Positions 50,343 to 59,167 of a DNA stretch of 64,000 nt are shown here, piece by piece. The position numbers and the translations under genes were made by a program. The notes under the pieces are model-generated. The model searched no databases, had not been told where the DNA came from, and saw only the letters and a list, made by a program, of their open reading frames with translations. Where the stretch lies: positions 62,001-126,000 of the forward strand of contig NZ_LR130816.1 of assembly GCF_900626145.1 (NCBI RefSeq), given 5' to 3'. The stretch comes from Intestinimonas timonensis. GTDB lineage: Bacteria > Bacillota > Clostridia > Oscillospirales > Oscillospiraceae. Within the stretch, counting starts at the first letter, position 1; every line of letters begins with the position of its first letter.

Positions 50343-52637
50343 TCAGGATTTTATTTGTTTACCGGTCATCATGTTAAAGTGCTGGCTTTGTCCCAAAGCA
50401 TCAAAAATCATCTCAAAAACTCGTTTATAGGCTTCCACATCCTCGCAGTCCTCAACATAGTTCAGACCGTCGCTGATACCGTTTGGATTATTGATGTAAG
50501 CCAACAAAGAAGATGCTAAGTGATAATTGGTCATATCCGGCTTTTCACCTTCGACCTGGCGTATAAACTTAGTCCGGTTTTCCGCTTTCTCTAGTACAAT
50601 TTCTCGGAGATCACTTCCTTCGTAACCGCAGAGCTGGAGAAAGTAGTATTCGAGAATGCGCCTCATCACATTCAGAGCAGGAATCGTAGACTTAATGTCT
50701 CGAAGCTCGTCCCACAACGCGGCATAAGAGTTCTGAACCGGATTGTAGTTTTCTTCTTCAGTCGGTACCTCCTTACTCTGCCGCTTGCAGAGTTTAACGG
50801 TGGAAATGTTGTCGTTCTTTCGGATCATGTAGAACGACGTACAATTATAATAGCCGACCTGTTGATAAGTGACTTCACGATGGAAATACACATTATGAGT
50901 CAGGATGAACAGCTGCTTGATGTAGTCACCTGGGACCTTCTGATTCAGATACTCAGTATTGTTTCGACAAACATTGATCATTTCACGAACAATGGCACTG
51001 ACGAGGAACAAGGCTGTACTATCCATGCTAGATACCGGATCATCGATGACGACAATCTTTTCTTTCAGTTCCTCACTGGTCATACTGCCACGTACCTGAT
51101 GATAGAAGTACAGGAATGCGATGAAGTTCCGCTCGCCCTCACTCAGGTTTTCAGCAATGGAACCGTCCTCACGGATAACCTCGTACACATTCTCAACGCC
51201 TTCTTTGGCACGGATGCTAAAGCCTTGGAATCCAGAATCCTTCAGAATCTTATTGATGCTGTCAATAGCGGCCTCGGTGTTTGCATTGTGTTTATTGAGG
51301 TCGGAGATTTCTTTTGTCAAATCTCCAATTTCCTTTTTAAGATTCTTCCCGCGCTCGGTTACAACTTCAATTTCTTTCTGTAGGCGAGCAACCTCATCAT
51401 GATAGCTCTTAACATCATCAGCAAGTACAGATGCAAGGTACTGCATAATCTCCGTTTTGCACTTAGTTTTGCTAGACCTCTTGGCAGAAATGACATCATT
51501 ATTGGCCTTGATGATCTTGTTGATGTCATCAATCAGAGCGCCAATCTCAAGCAGGAGCGTATCGGTATCTTCAAGGGAAACTTTCTTTGAAGGCTCCTTA
51601 ACTTTCTCTGCAATACGCTGGCGATTAATCTCAAAATTACTTTCCAGCAAGGCAATCTTTTCCTGATAGGCCTTTAGATCAATTGTAGGCATGACTTCGT
51701 TGGTGTTTGCCTGGAGAACCCGGAGGATCTCAGCGGTTTCTCTCGCGTATATTGCTTGGAACTGACCGAGGTCACGGACGTCCTGCTGGTACTGAGCATC
51801 AAAGGTGGCGGCAATTTCGTCTTCAAAGTTTGCCGGTAGCTTCTGCTGGCAGTAAGGACATTTCCCACCGGCAGCACCAGCATAATGGGTATGACCGTCA
51901 CGGACCCAGTCGGATGCTGTGTCACCAAGAGCCTTCATGAATTTTGCAAAAGGCGTATCACTGCTACTGACAATCATCCTGTCGAGCAGGTCTTTTCCGG
52001 GAAGACTGCCGTAGGTGGTGGCAGCCGCTTTCTTAAACTCCGAATAAGCTCTGGCCGAATCATCAAAAGCTACATCGTAAAGACGCTCCAGTTCCGCCAA
52101 ATCGTGATCGATGGGGTTAGCTTCTTTAATAATGGCCTCGGCAAAATTCTTCTTTTGCTTCTTGCCATCCATGCACTTATCAAAGCGTTTTCGGATTGTT
52201 GCTGTCTTAGTAAAGCAGGTGTCTTGAAACTGTGTAAGTGCAGATTCAAGACCCTCAGTTTTCTTTTTGTATTCATCAAGAGCTGCTAAACGTGCCTCAG
52301 ATTTCTGCCTTTTCTCATCTGAAAGTTTATCAACTTTCTCTTTAGCTTCGATGTCTTCCTCCCCAAAGATAAAAACACCCTTGAGATCGCCGTAATTTGC
52401 AAAGTTGTTGTTAATAAAGTTCTGGTTATAAACGAGTACATCAAAATCAGCAGCTGATTTTCCGTCACCCCACACAACACCATCGTCTTCTTCTATGGCA
52501 TAGGCAATAGAAGACTTTCCAGCCCCATTATTTCCATAAAAGAAGTTGACGAATGTAAGCTCATTAATGGGAACATTTGAAAAAGTTGCTCTATTGAGCG
52601 TAATCTTTGTAATTGCCGAAGGCACCTTACTTTGCAT
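50343..52637 (-). CDS. RloC/PrrC-like AAA_13 ATPase, possible anticodon nuclease
   Basis: This 764-residue ABC/SMC-type ATPase has Walker A FFYGNNGAGKSSIAYAI (about 36), long coiled coils interrupted by a CPYC zinc-hook-like motif (GGKCPYCQQKLPANFED, about 257), signature ENLSEGERNFIAFLYFY (about 495) and Walker B IVVIDDPVSSMDSTALF (about 530). The C-terminal part has MRRILEYYF (R-x3-E, about 657), matching the Arg/Glu pair of PrrC-type anticodon nucleases; a His 43 residues later (NYHLASSLL) could complete the triad. RloC proteins cleave tRNA when DNA is damaged or restriction is inhibited and are encoded beside type I systems, as here. The nuclease assignment is uncertain. Confidence 0.75.
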   Translation of the reverse strand: MQSKVPSAITKITLNRATFSNVPINELTFVNFFYGNNGAGKSSIAYAIEEDDGVVWGDGKSAADFDVLVYNQNFINNNFANYGDLKGVFIFGEEDIEAKEKVDKLSDEKRQKSEARLAALDEYKKKTEGLESALTQFQDTCFTKTATIRKRFDKCMDGKKQKKNFAEAIIKEANPIDHDLAELERLYDVAFDDSARAYSEFKKAAATTYGSLPGKDLLDRMIVSSSDTPFAKFMKALGDTASDWVRDGHTHYAGAAGGKCPYCQQKLPANFEDEIAATFDAQYQQDVRDLGQFQAIYARETAEILRVLQANTNEVMPTIDLKAYQEKIALLESNFEINRQRIAEKVKEPSKKVSLEDTDTLLLEIGALIDDINKIIKANNDVISAKRSSKTKCKTEIMQYLASVLADDVKSYHDEVARLQKEIEVVTERGKNLKKEIGDLTKEISDLNKHNANTEAAIDSINKILKDSGFQGFSIRAKEGVENVYEVIREDGSIAENLSEGERNFIAFLYFYHQVRGSMTSEELKEKIVVIDDPVSSMDSTALFLVSAIVREMINVCRNNTEYLNQKVPGDYIKQLFILTHNVYFHREVTYQQVGYYNCTSFYMIRKNDNISTVKLCKRQSKEVPTEEENYNPVQNSYAALWDELRDIKSTIPALNVMRRILEYYFLQLCGYEGSDLREIVLEKAENRTKFIRQVEGEKPDMTNYHLASSLLAYINNPNGISDGLNYVEDCEDVEAYKRVFEMIFDALGQSQHFNMMTGKQIKS

Positions 52638-52669
52638 TCATTTCACCATCCTATCTCTCATTTTGATGT

Positions 52670-52870
52670 TCAGTCCTGAATTTTTCCTTTGCGCACCCAT
52701 TCATCAACTTCAGAGATTTTGAATTTATATCGTTTGCCAGCCCGGTAAACCGGGAGTTTTCCTTCTTTGATCCATGTACGGACTGTATCCTGGCTGATAC
52801 TGAGATGCTCAGCGACATCTTCCAGATTAACCCACTTCTCAACCTGCATTTCTTCATATTCGCGACTCAT
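52670..52870 (-). CDS. Excisionase-type small HTH protein
   Basis: This 66-residue MerR/excisionase-like winged helix has WVNLEDVAEHLSISQDTVRT and GKLPVYRAGKRYKFKISEVD. The fold binds DNA in excisionases and in small regulators of restriction modules. It lies within the defence operon, 32 bases before the RloC-like gene, far from the recombinases, so a controller role for the operon is more likely than excision. Confidence 0.82.
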   Translation of the reverse strand: MSREYEEMQVEKWVNLEDVAEHLSISQDTVRTWIKEGKLPVYRAGKRYKFKISEVDEWVRKGKIQD

Positions 52871-52903
52871 CGTATGACCTCCATTTTATGCGTAACCATG
52901 AGC

Positions 52904-53566
52904 TTAGAGTTTAAATACTCTGTATCCGGCCTTTTCTAAAACCTCCACCAGATTGACTCGCTTAATCGCCCAATGCGTCCGGCTAAGTTCATTATAAGCC
53001 TTTGCGCCTCCAATGCAGAGATCCGCAGCGAGGTCTATCAAAACCTGTTGAGGTAATGTATTCAGTTTAGTGAAATATATTTTGATTCCGTTATCCTGCA
53101 CCTTTATATCTGTTACATAACCGTAATAGGCCATGTGGTCAGGATCAGTCTTTGTAAAATAATGATTCTCGCTACAAAACAGTGCGGGAAAAGTCTTGAC
53201 GATCTCAATTGCTTCCGGAGTGAGCGCAGCGCACTGTGCTTTCATCTCATCCGATGTACTTTCTGTCAAGGCTCGATTCTTTGGAACCATAAATGTTGCA
53301 CCGTCATATTGCTCAGTTCCAAGGACAAAGAAATTAAAACAGTCATAGTTGAATGTGACACCTTGTCCAATGACAGTCCCGCCGGCTGGTTGAGTTCCCT
53401 GCATAATGAGCACAGTCTGATTCGTTGTAGCATCATAATGTTGAACATACGCAATCTGTGTACTCTCATTTCCATACTGATTCAGATTTGCCTGAATTGG
53501 TTGCTGCGGTTCGTTGATTTGGGGGAGGCTTTGTCCCATCTTTGCAATCTGGGTGTCATCACTCAT
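52904..53566 (-). CDS. Unknown defence-operon protein with N-terminal QYGNxxTQI motif
   Basis: This is a 220-residue protein. The first 45 residues are Gln/Asn-rich and contain NQYGNESTQIAYVQHY (about 29-44), which matches a motif at the C-terminus of the upstream protein. The rest (about 60-220) is a mixed fold, with YDCFNFFVLGTEQYDGATFM, a helical KTFPALFCSENHYFTKTD region and a C-terminal HWAIKRVNLVEVLEKAGYRV. I recognise no domain. The ATG at 53566 has AGGAGG upstream and lies just after the stop of its partner gene. Likely the second half of a two-protein conflict module. Confidence 0.65.
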   Translation of the reverse strand: MSDDTQIAKMGQSLPQINEPQQPIQANLNQYGNESTQIAYVQHYDATTNQTVLIMQGTQPAGGTVIGQGVTFNYDCFNFFVLGTEQYDGATFMVPKNRALTESTSDEMKAQCAALTPEAIEIVKTFPALFCSENHYFTKTDPDHMAYYGYVTDIKVQDNGIKIYFTKLNTLPQQVLIDLAADLCIGGAKAYNELSRTHWAIKRVNLVEVLEKAGYRVFKL

Positions 53567-53570
53567 TTCA

Positions 53571-54437
53571 TCAGTCCTCCTGCTTTTTGCTCCTGTAGTA
53601 ATTCTCAATGTGACCTATCTGAGTCCCGTTGTTGCCATACTGATAGAAATTAAATACGAAGGGATTATTCACGGTCTGTTGAACCGGCTCAGCCTGCACA
53701 TCTTCAGTGATGACCGTTTCAACTGGCTTGGAATCTGTTTCTGATTTCTCTACATCGTCTGCATAAAAGATCGTCAGATTATCAAGAATTCCCTCACCAA
53801 TGTGAGCAGTGAATTTTCTCTGACCTCTACCAGCAGATGGACACCACATATCGTAGGTTTTCTTGCCTATGCCGTTATTCTTTCGATTTACAACTACATA
53901 ATGCCAAACGCCAAGTAAGAATGACGGGAGGCACACTTCTTTAAGGTCGCCAAGTGCGGCCTTTTTCTTTTTTTCACCATTTGGCTCAATATAGAACTCG
54001 TCACTGGCTTTGATACTTTGATCTTGCTGAATCAGGTCGACAAGGGCCCGAACTAGATTGATATCCTTATGGATCGTCTTGTTCACATCGAGGAAGTCAT
54101 TAACAAATTTGATCATTCCGTTTAGGGATGTTTGATAGTCGGTCTTCACGGTCATATCGAAAGCGGTTACAACCTGATCATCATCAAATGGAAAATAGGT
54201 GCTGGTCGAAGTTTCGCATCTCTTATAGTTGTTCACTATAGCCCTGAGTTTTTCCTTACCAGGATTTGTATAGGCGGGATTAATTACCTTAATGAGGCCT
54301 ACCAGAACTTCTGGGTCAGATAGGCCGTCACTGTCGCCCTTGTAATGTTCTCTCGCATTCATTCGTTGCCGGAGGGCTTGCAGCACCAATGTGAAAAAGG
54401 TACCTCCACACAAGCAAGGATATTCGTTTGTCGTCAC
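53571..54437 (-). CDS. Unknown defence-operon protein with C-terminal QYGNxxTQI motif
   Basis: This 288-residue protein opens EYPCLCGGTFFTLVLQALRQ and has a helical body with DPEVLVGLIKVINPAY and KFVNDFLDVNKTIHKDINLV. A region about 190-235 includes LPSFLLGVWHYVVVNRKN. The last 25 residues carry YQYGNNGTQIGHIENYY, shared with the next gene. The GTG start at 54437 has GGAGGAA at the right distance; upstream ATGs lack one. It is the first gene of the operon, driven by the promoter at 54526-54553. I have seen similar genes near restriction loci but know no function. Confidence 0.65.
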   Translation of the reverse strand: MTTNEYPCLCGGTFFTLVLQALRQRMNAREHYKGDSDGLSDPEVLVGLIKVINPAYTNPGKEKLRAIVNNYKRCETSTSTYFPFDDDQVVTAFDMTVKTDYQTSLNGMIKFVNDFLDVNKTIHKDINLVRALVDLIQQDQSIKASDEFYIEPNGEKKKKAALGDLKEVCLPSFLLGVWHYVVVNRKNNGIGKKTYDMWCPSAGRGQRKFTAHIGEGILDNLTIFYADDVEKSETDSKPVETVITEDVQAEPVQQTVNNPFVFNFYQYGNNGTQIGHIENYYRSKKQED

Positions 54438-54525
54438 AGGTTGTTCCTCCAATTGACAGTTACTTAACATCAAAATGCAGTGGCAGTTTAGGATATACAA
54501 CCCATAACAACCCCCACTAAAACAC

Positions 54526-54553
54526 ATTATATCTTAAAAAACTGAAATTACAA
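54526..54553 (-). promoter_or_regulatory. Promoter of the defence operon
   Basis: On the minus strand TTGTAA (54553-54548), a 16-base spacer and a perfect TATAAT (54531-54526) stand about 90 bases before the GTG at 54437. A small palindrome CTCGC-TATG-GCGAG (54567-54580) lies just upstream. Confidence 0.7.
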
Positions 54554-54706
54554 TCCCAGCAATGAACTCGCTATGGCGAGAATATAATGGCTCTTTGCAT
54601 TGCTGACCTTATAAACCCTATCAACTATGGAAGATGACCTTACAAACGATTGGATATTGTATGTCCAACAAGGTCGAGGCCTAGATTTCTAAAAAGTTTT
54701 CTAATC

Positions 54707-54723
54707 CGGACATGGCCTGTCCG
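54707..54723. promoter_or_regulatory. Short inverted repeat before the HTH gene
   Basis: CGGACA-TGGCC-TGTCCG, perfect 6-bp arms, about 50 bases upstream of the HTH protein start; a possible autoregulatory operator. Confidence 0.45.
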
Positions 54724-54769
54724 CTTTAACCTGTATGATTCGGCCATGGAGGTGAAAGGGGGTGAGAGT

Positions 54770-55087
54770 GTGAGAATCAACGACCGGCAGCAGCAAATCA
54801 TCTGCCTGCTAAGCCAGCGGCGGAGCGATACCGTTCAGAATCTGGCGGCGGAACTCGGCGTCTGCGAACGGACCATCCGCCGTGACATTGAAGAGCTCAC
54901 ACTCAACTACCCCCTTGAGACAGTCCGGGGCCGATATGGAGGCGGGGTCAGGATGGCCAACTGGTACTCCCAGGACCGGCCTAAACTATCCCCCAAGCAG
55001 ACGGCCCTACTTAAGCGACTAGCAGTTGGACTGCATGGCGAGGACCTGGACGAAATGAACCAGATCCTGGCCCGTTTCGCTTCCTGA
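54770..55087 (+). CDS. HTH_11/DeoR-type DNA-binding protein
   Basis: This 105-residue protein has an N-terminal winged helix, INDRQQQIICLLSQRRSD then VQNLAAELGVCERTIRRDIE, with a wing ETVRGRYGGGVRMANW. It lacks the WYL or sugar-binding domain of longer relatives. The GTG at 54770 has AAAGGGGG upstream; the ATG at 54746 is less likely. It lies between the defence operon and the helicase-recombinase block and may control excision genes or the divergent defence promoter; position is the only evidence. Confidence 0.75.
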   Translation: MRINDRQQQIICLLSQRRSDTVQNLAAELGVCERTIRRDIEELTLNYPLETVRGRYGGGVRMANWYSQDRPKLSPKQTALLKRLAVGLHGEDLDEMNQILARFAS

Positions 55088-55088
55088 A

Positions 55089-55440
55089 GGAGCGCCCACC
55101 GCTCCACGGCACCTTGAAAAGTTCATACCAGCAGTACGGATCACCACCGAAACAGTCGAGCGTCATGCAGCGCGCGCCATGACACCCACGGCAATGCCTT
55201 GGGCCGAGCGAGAACGCCACCTGCATGGGGCGCTATGGTATGCGCTTTTGCAATGACGCTGTTTGGGTACATAATGAGACACCTTGCTTGGCCTGCGCGT
55301 AAGACAGGCGGCGCTGCCCTGGAGTTGAAAGCAGTAGAGACTCCAGGTAAAAGCCCGTGCGGCTTCTTGCCGGAAGCCGGTCCGTACTGTTCCCCACCGT
55401 CGGGGGGCGAGCTGCAAATACGACGATAATGAAAAAGAAA
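55089..55440 (+). ncRNA. Candidate structured RNA, no gene seen
   Basis: This 350-base, GC-rich intergenic stretch has at least five hairpins in order: GGAGCG/CGCTCC (55089), GTCATG/CATGAC (55162-55183), GCCTG/CAGGC (55291-55309), CTGGAGT/ACTCCAG (55319-55346) and CGGCTTC/GAAGCCG (55360-55379). The reading frames across it are short and of odd composition. I could not match a known RNA family. Confidence 0.35.
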
Positions 55441-55472
55441 AATAACTCACTTAATTCAAGGAGATTTTACAA

Positions 55473-57401
55473 ATGATTAGTTATCATAACAGGCAGGTCG
55501 CACATCATGAGATCGACCATATCTTTCAGGACCTCTTCCCAAGCCATGGCATGACGGCCCGGCTTAGCCAAATTGAGTTGAGCCACAAGATGCTGGATGC
55601 CATGATCCACAGCAAGATTGCTTTAAGTGACGCGGGAACGGGGATTGGCAAGACCTACGCCTATCTGGTGTCCAGTGTTTCTTTTTCCCGAGCGTTGAAC
55701 CGGGAGAACATCCCATCCCAGCCTATTCTCATCTCCACCTCCAGCATTGCTCTGCAAACGGCGGTAAGGGAGGAATACATCCCGTTTCTTTCCTCGGTTC
55801 TTATGGAGGACAAGATGATCCAGACTCCCATCCGGGCGGTCATTCGAAAAGGAAAAAGCCACTATGTCTGTGATGAACGCCTGATGCGCCGCCTGCGGCA
55901 GGTAGACCTGGAGCGAAAAAATCCGCTAGCAGCTCAGGCACTCCTCTCCCTGCGGGATCATTTGGACGCAGACCAAGCCCCCCATCTTAGCCAATATGAT
56001 CGAAATCGGGTATGTGTCCCCACGATTTGCGATTGCCGCCGGGACAGCTGCCGGTACCTCTGCTATATGGAAGCTTGCAACTCTGACCGCTATCTGTTTC
56101 AGATCTGCAACCATAATCTGCTGCTGGCCGATGCCATCCACCGGGGCAGCGGCCGCCGGCCTATCCTGCCGGATGCCTGCACTTGGGTCATCGATGAGGC
56201 ACACAAGCTGCCTGAGACAGCCCGGCAGATGTTTGGCGTAACGCTGGCCGCAAAGGACATCCGGACCCTGATCCGCACCCTGCGGGCAGAGCGGTATCTG
56301 CTAGCATCGGAATCCCTGGCCGAGATGGCAGCGGCGCTCCTGGATCTCATGTCCATGCCCCCTGATGGCGACCGCCCTTTCTCGGACTATGTCCAACACA
56401 TGATTGGACCGGCCCGGACCTTGGTGACCATCCAGAAACAGATCGGCAAAGTGCTGACACCGACCACCCGAAAGGAATTGGATCGGATATCTTCCACAGT
56501 TCACCTGTTTCTGGAGGAACGCTCCGACCTGGTATTCTACACTATGGAGGATGACGATGGCGGCACATTGCTGTGCGCTTCCATCTCCGACCTGACTGCC
56601 CAGCTCCATGCAACACTCTGGACTCAGCCCCAGCCTATCCTCATCACCTCCGGTACCCTGGCGATCGGCAAGGATTTTTCTCGTTTCAAAGAGGAGGCCG
56701 GTCTTACCCGCAATCCAAGAACAGAGGAGTCCGTTTCGCCCTCTCCGTATGATTACCGGAAGAACTGCCTGCTCTATGTTCCCGCCATGCCGCCCAGGCA
56801 CCACGATGCAGATTACTTTGACAAGCTGGCCAGTGAGATCCGGGATCTGCTGATCGCTGCCCATGGTCACGCATTGGTGCTTTTCACCTCCTATGCCGCC
56901 ATGTCGGCGGTGAAGGAACGTCTGAAATACCAGCCCCTACCGTTCTCCCTGTTTACCATGGGGCGCAATGCCCCCCATACCATGGCTCAGTTTAAGGCAA
57001 CTCCCGGAAGTGTGCTGCTTGCCACCGGCGCTGCCTGGGAGGGCTTTGACTTTCCCGGAGACTGCGTCTCTTTGTTGGTCATCCCAAGACTGCCTTTCCA
57101 GTATCCGGACGCTCTGCAAGAAAAAAAGCGTGAGGTATATCCAGACCTTCGCTCTTTCATCCGGGCCGTGGCTGTACCAGAGATGCAGATCAAACTCAAG
57201 CAGGGTTTCGGTCGAGCCATCCGCTTGGAGACTGACACCTGTGCGATTGCCATTTTGGATGAACGAGCTGCCAAGGGCAGCCGTTACTTCCAGGATGTTC
57301 AATCCGCTCTGCCGGAAATGCCTATCACCAGCAGTATCTATGCGGTAGAACGGTTTATCCAGCGAGTCAAGGATGAGAGCTACTTTGAGGAGGCTGCGTG
57401 A
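55473..57401 (+). CDS. DinG/XPD-type ATP-dependent DNA helicase
   Basis: This 642-residue SF2 helicase has Walker A SDAGTGIGKTYAYLVS (about 53-62), a four-Cys iron-sulfur pattern around residues 185-202 (CDCRRDSCRYLCYMEAC), DEAH box WVIDEAHKLPETA (about 240) and C-terminal motifs VLLATGAAWEGFDFPGD and QGFGRAIRLETD (motif VI). It unwinds DNA 5'-3' and often accompanies ICE recombinase modules. AAGGAG precedes the ATG. A 48-codon gene overlaps its stop. Confidence 0.88.
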   Translation: MISYHNRQVAHHEIDHIFQDLFPSHGMTARLSQIELSHKMLDAMIHSKIALSDAGTGIGKTYAYLVSSVSFSRALNRENIPSQPILISTSSIALQTAVREEYIPFLSSVLMEDKMIQTPIRAVIRKGKSHYVCDERLMRRLRQVDLERKNPLAAQALLSLRDHLDADQAPHLSQYDRNRVCVPTICDCRRDSCRYLCYMEACNSDRYLFQICNHNLLLADAIHRGSGRRPILPDACTWVIDEAHKLPETARQMFGVTLAAKDIRTLIRTLRAERYLLASESLAEMAAALLDLMSMPPDGDRPFSDYVQHMIGPARTLVTIQKQIGKVLTPTTRKELDRISSTVHLFLEERSDLVFYTMEDDDGGTLLCASISDLTAQLHATLWTQPQPILITSGTLAIGKDFSRFKEEAGLTRNPRTEESVSPSPYDYRKNCLLYVPAMPPRHHDADYFDKLASEIRDLLIAAHGHALVLFTSYAAMSAVKERLKYQPLPFSLFTMGRNAPHTMAQFKATPGSVLLATGAAWEGFDFPGDCVSLLVIPRLPFQYPDALQEKKREVYPDLRSFIRAVAVPEMQIKLKQGFGRAIRLETDTCAIAILDERAAKGSRYFQDVQSALPEMPITSSIYAVERFIQRVKDESYFEEAA

Positions 57402-57547
57402 TGGAGATCCGAAACGAACTGCGTTACCTGTTATCGGTGGGTCTATGGGAACGGATGGCTGCAGACGGCCTGCTGACCAAAGAAGAACTGGCCAGAGCCA
57501 AACGGCTGTCCGCAGAACGATACCGGCCCGGAACTGTTTGGGAATAG
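57401..57547 (+). CDS. SHOCT-like small protein (48 residues)
   Basis: ATG overlaps the helicase stop (TGATG). The product MEIRNELRYLLSVGLWERMA continues with a GLLTKEELARAKRLSAERYR segment, a SHOCT-like short helical hairpin seen next to ICE recombinases. It ends about 70 bases before the first recombinase. The function is unknown; such peptides may help oligomerisation. Confidence 0.65.
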   Translation: MEIRNELRYLLSVGLWERMAADGLLTKEELARAKRLSAERYRPGTVWE

Positions 57548-57616
57548 TGCTGGCTATTCCCGCAGGGGTATGGTATGGTTTCGTTACCGAAAAAGATGAA
57601 AGAAGGCGAATGAGAA

Positions 57617-59164
57617 ATGGCTGAAGTACAAGTAATCCCACCCAAGGCAGCGAGACCAGACACCCTGCGGGTAGCAGCCTATTGTCGGGTCAGCTCCGAC
57701 TCTGCGGACCAGCTCCATTCCTATGCCGCCCAGATCCGGGCCTATACGCAGGCGATCAACGCCCACGATGGCTGGGATCTGGTGGACATCTACGCGGACG
57801 AGGGTCTGACCGGCACGCGGATGGATAAGCGTGAGGACTTCAACCGCCTGATGGCAGACTGCCGGAAGGGCAAGATCGATAAGATCGTGGTCAAGTCCAT
57901 CTCTCGATTTGCCCGAAATACCCGTGACTGTCTCGCCACCCTGCGGGAACTTTCCGCGCTGGGTGTGACCGTGAAATTTGAAAAAGAGAATATCGACACT
58001 GGAACGCTCACCTCAGAACTGATGGTGAGCGTTTCCGCTTCTCTAGCCCAGGAGGAATCCATCTCCATCTCTAAAAACCAACGTATGAGCTATCAGCGCC
58101 GCATGGAGCGCGGGGAGTTTATTACCTGCTCCGCACCATTTGGATACCAAATCGTTGATGGTAAGAATCTCGCAATCGTAGAGGACCAGGCAGAGATCGT
58201 AAAGTGGATCTTTGCAGCCTATCTAAAAGGATATAGCTCCGAGTGGATCGCCCGGGAGTTAAGTGAGAATGGGCCTGCCCCCCTTCATGGTGGACAAAAA
58301 TGGCATCAGCAGACCATTCGAAAGATCTTAACAAACGAGAAATACATTGGGGATGCCCTCTGTCAGAAAACCTACACAACCAACACATTTCCATATCGCA
58401 GGAAAGACAACCATGGCGAAGCGGACCAATATTATGTAGAACATACCCACCCTGCCATCATCAGCTATGAGGACTTTCAAAAAGTTCAGGAACTGCTGAA
58501 ACGGCGGGCAGAGCGACAGTCGATTCGACATGATCAGACTCCGCTTGCTCGGAAGATCATCTGTGGACAGTGTGGGGCGCTATACCTGCGGAGAATTTCG
58601 AAAGCTGGATATGTTACCTGGGTATGCCGCAGGCATGACAGAAAGGCTGCCGACTGTCCCAATGGAAGGATCAGGGAGGGCAGCATCCATACGGCATTCC
58701 TTCGGATGTACCACAAGCTGAGAACCCATGACGGCATCGTGCTGGCACCTGTGCTGAAACAAATGGAGGCCTTGTCAGATGCCCTACATCGCGGCAACCC
58801 GGCCATGCTGGCGGTCAACACAGCCATCGCCGCGGCATCCGAGCAGAGTTACCACCTCACCAAGCTGCACACGGCAGGTCTCCTGGACAAGGCTGCCTTA
58901 TCTACAAAGCAAGCTGAACTCAACGCTAAGCTGACAGAACTGCGCCGGGAGAGGCGAAAACTGCTTTGCAATGAGGATATTGATGAACAGGTGGATGCAC
59001 TTCGCCTAACGATCGATACCATCCGAAATGGTCCAGAGACTCTGTCCAGCTTTGACGAAGCCCTGTTCACCAAGCTGGTGGAACGAATCGTTGTAGATGC
59101 TCAGGGCACCATCCGCTTTCAACTATATGGCGGGTTTGAATTCCAAGAAACACTGGAGGCGTAG
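57617..59164 (+). CDS. Large serine recombinase 1
   Basis: This 515-residue protein has a resolvase catalytic domain with the nucleophile in AAYCRVSSDSADQ (Ser26 by the YxRxS rule) and the SRFARNTRDCLATLREL active-site helix. A Recombinase domain (about 170-290) follows, then a zinc ribbon (CGQCGALYLRR and CRRHDRKAADC) and a coiled-coil region before the C-terminus. It is a site-specific integrase of the TnpX/CcrA class. It is followed after three bases by the catalytic-domain-less paralogue. Confidence 0.93.
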   Translation: MAEVQVIPPKAARPDTLRVAAYCRVSSDSADQLHSYAAQIRAYTQAINAHDGWDLVDIYADEGLTGTRMDKREDFNRLMADCRKGKIDKIVVKSISRFARNTRDCLATLRELSALGVTVKFEKENIDTGTLTSELMVSVSASLAQEESISISKNQRMSYQRRMERGEFITCSAPFGYQIVDGKNLAIVEDQAEIVKWIFAAYLKGYSSEWIARELSENGPAPLHGGQKWHQQTIRKILTNEKYIGDALCQKTYTTNTFPYRRKDNHGEADQYYVEHTHPAIISYEDFQKVQELLKRRAERQSIRHDQTPLARKIICGQCGALYLRRISKAGYVTWVCRRHDRKAADCPNGRIREGSIHTAFLRMYHKLRTHDGIVLAPVLKQMEALSDALHRGNPAMLAVNTAIAAASEQSYHLTKLHTAGLLDKAALSTKQAELNAKLTELRRERRKLLCNEDIDEQVDALRLTIDTIRNGPETLSSFDEALFTKLVERIVVDAQGTIRFQLYGGFEFQETLEA

Positions 59165-59167
59165 GCC

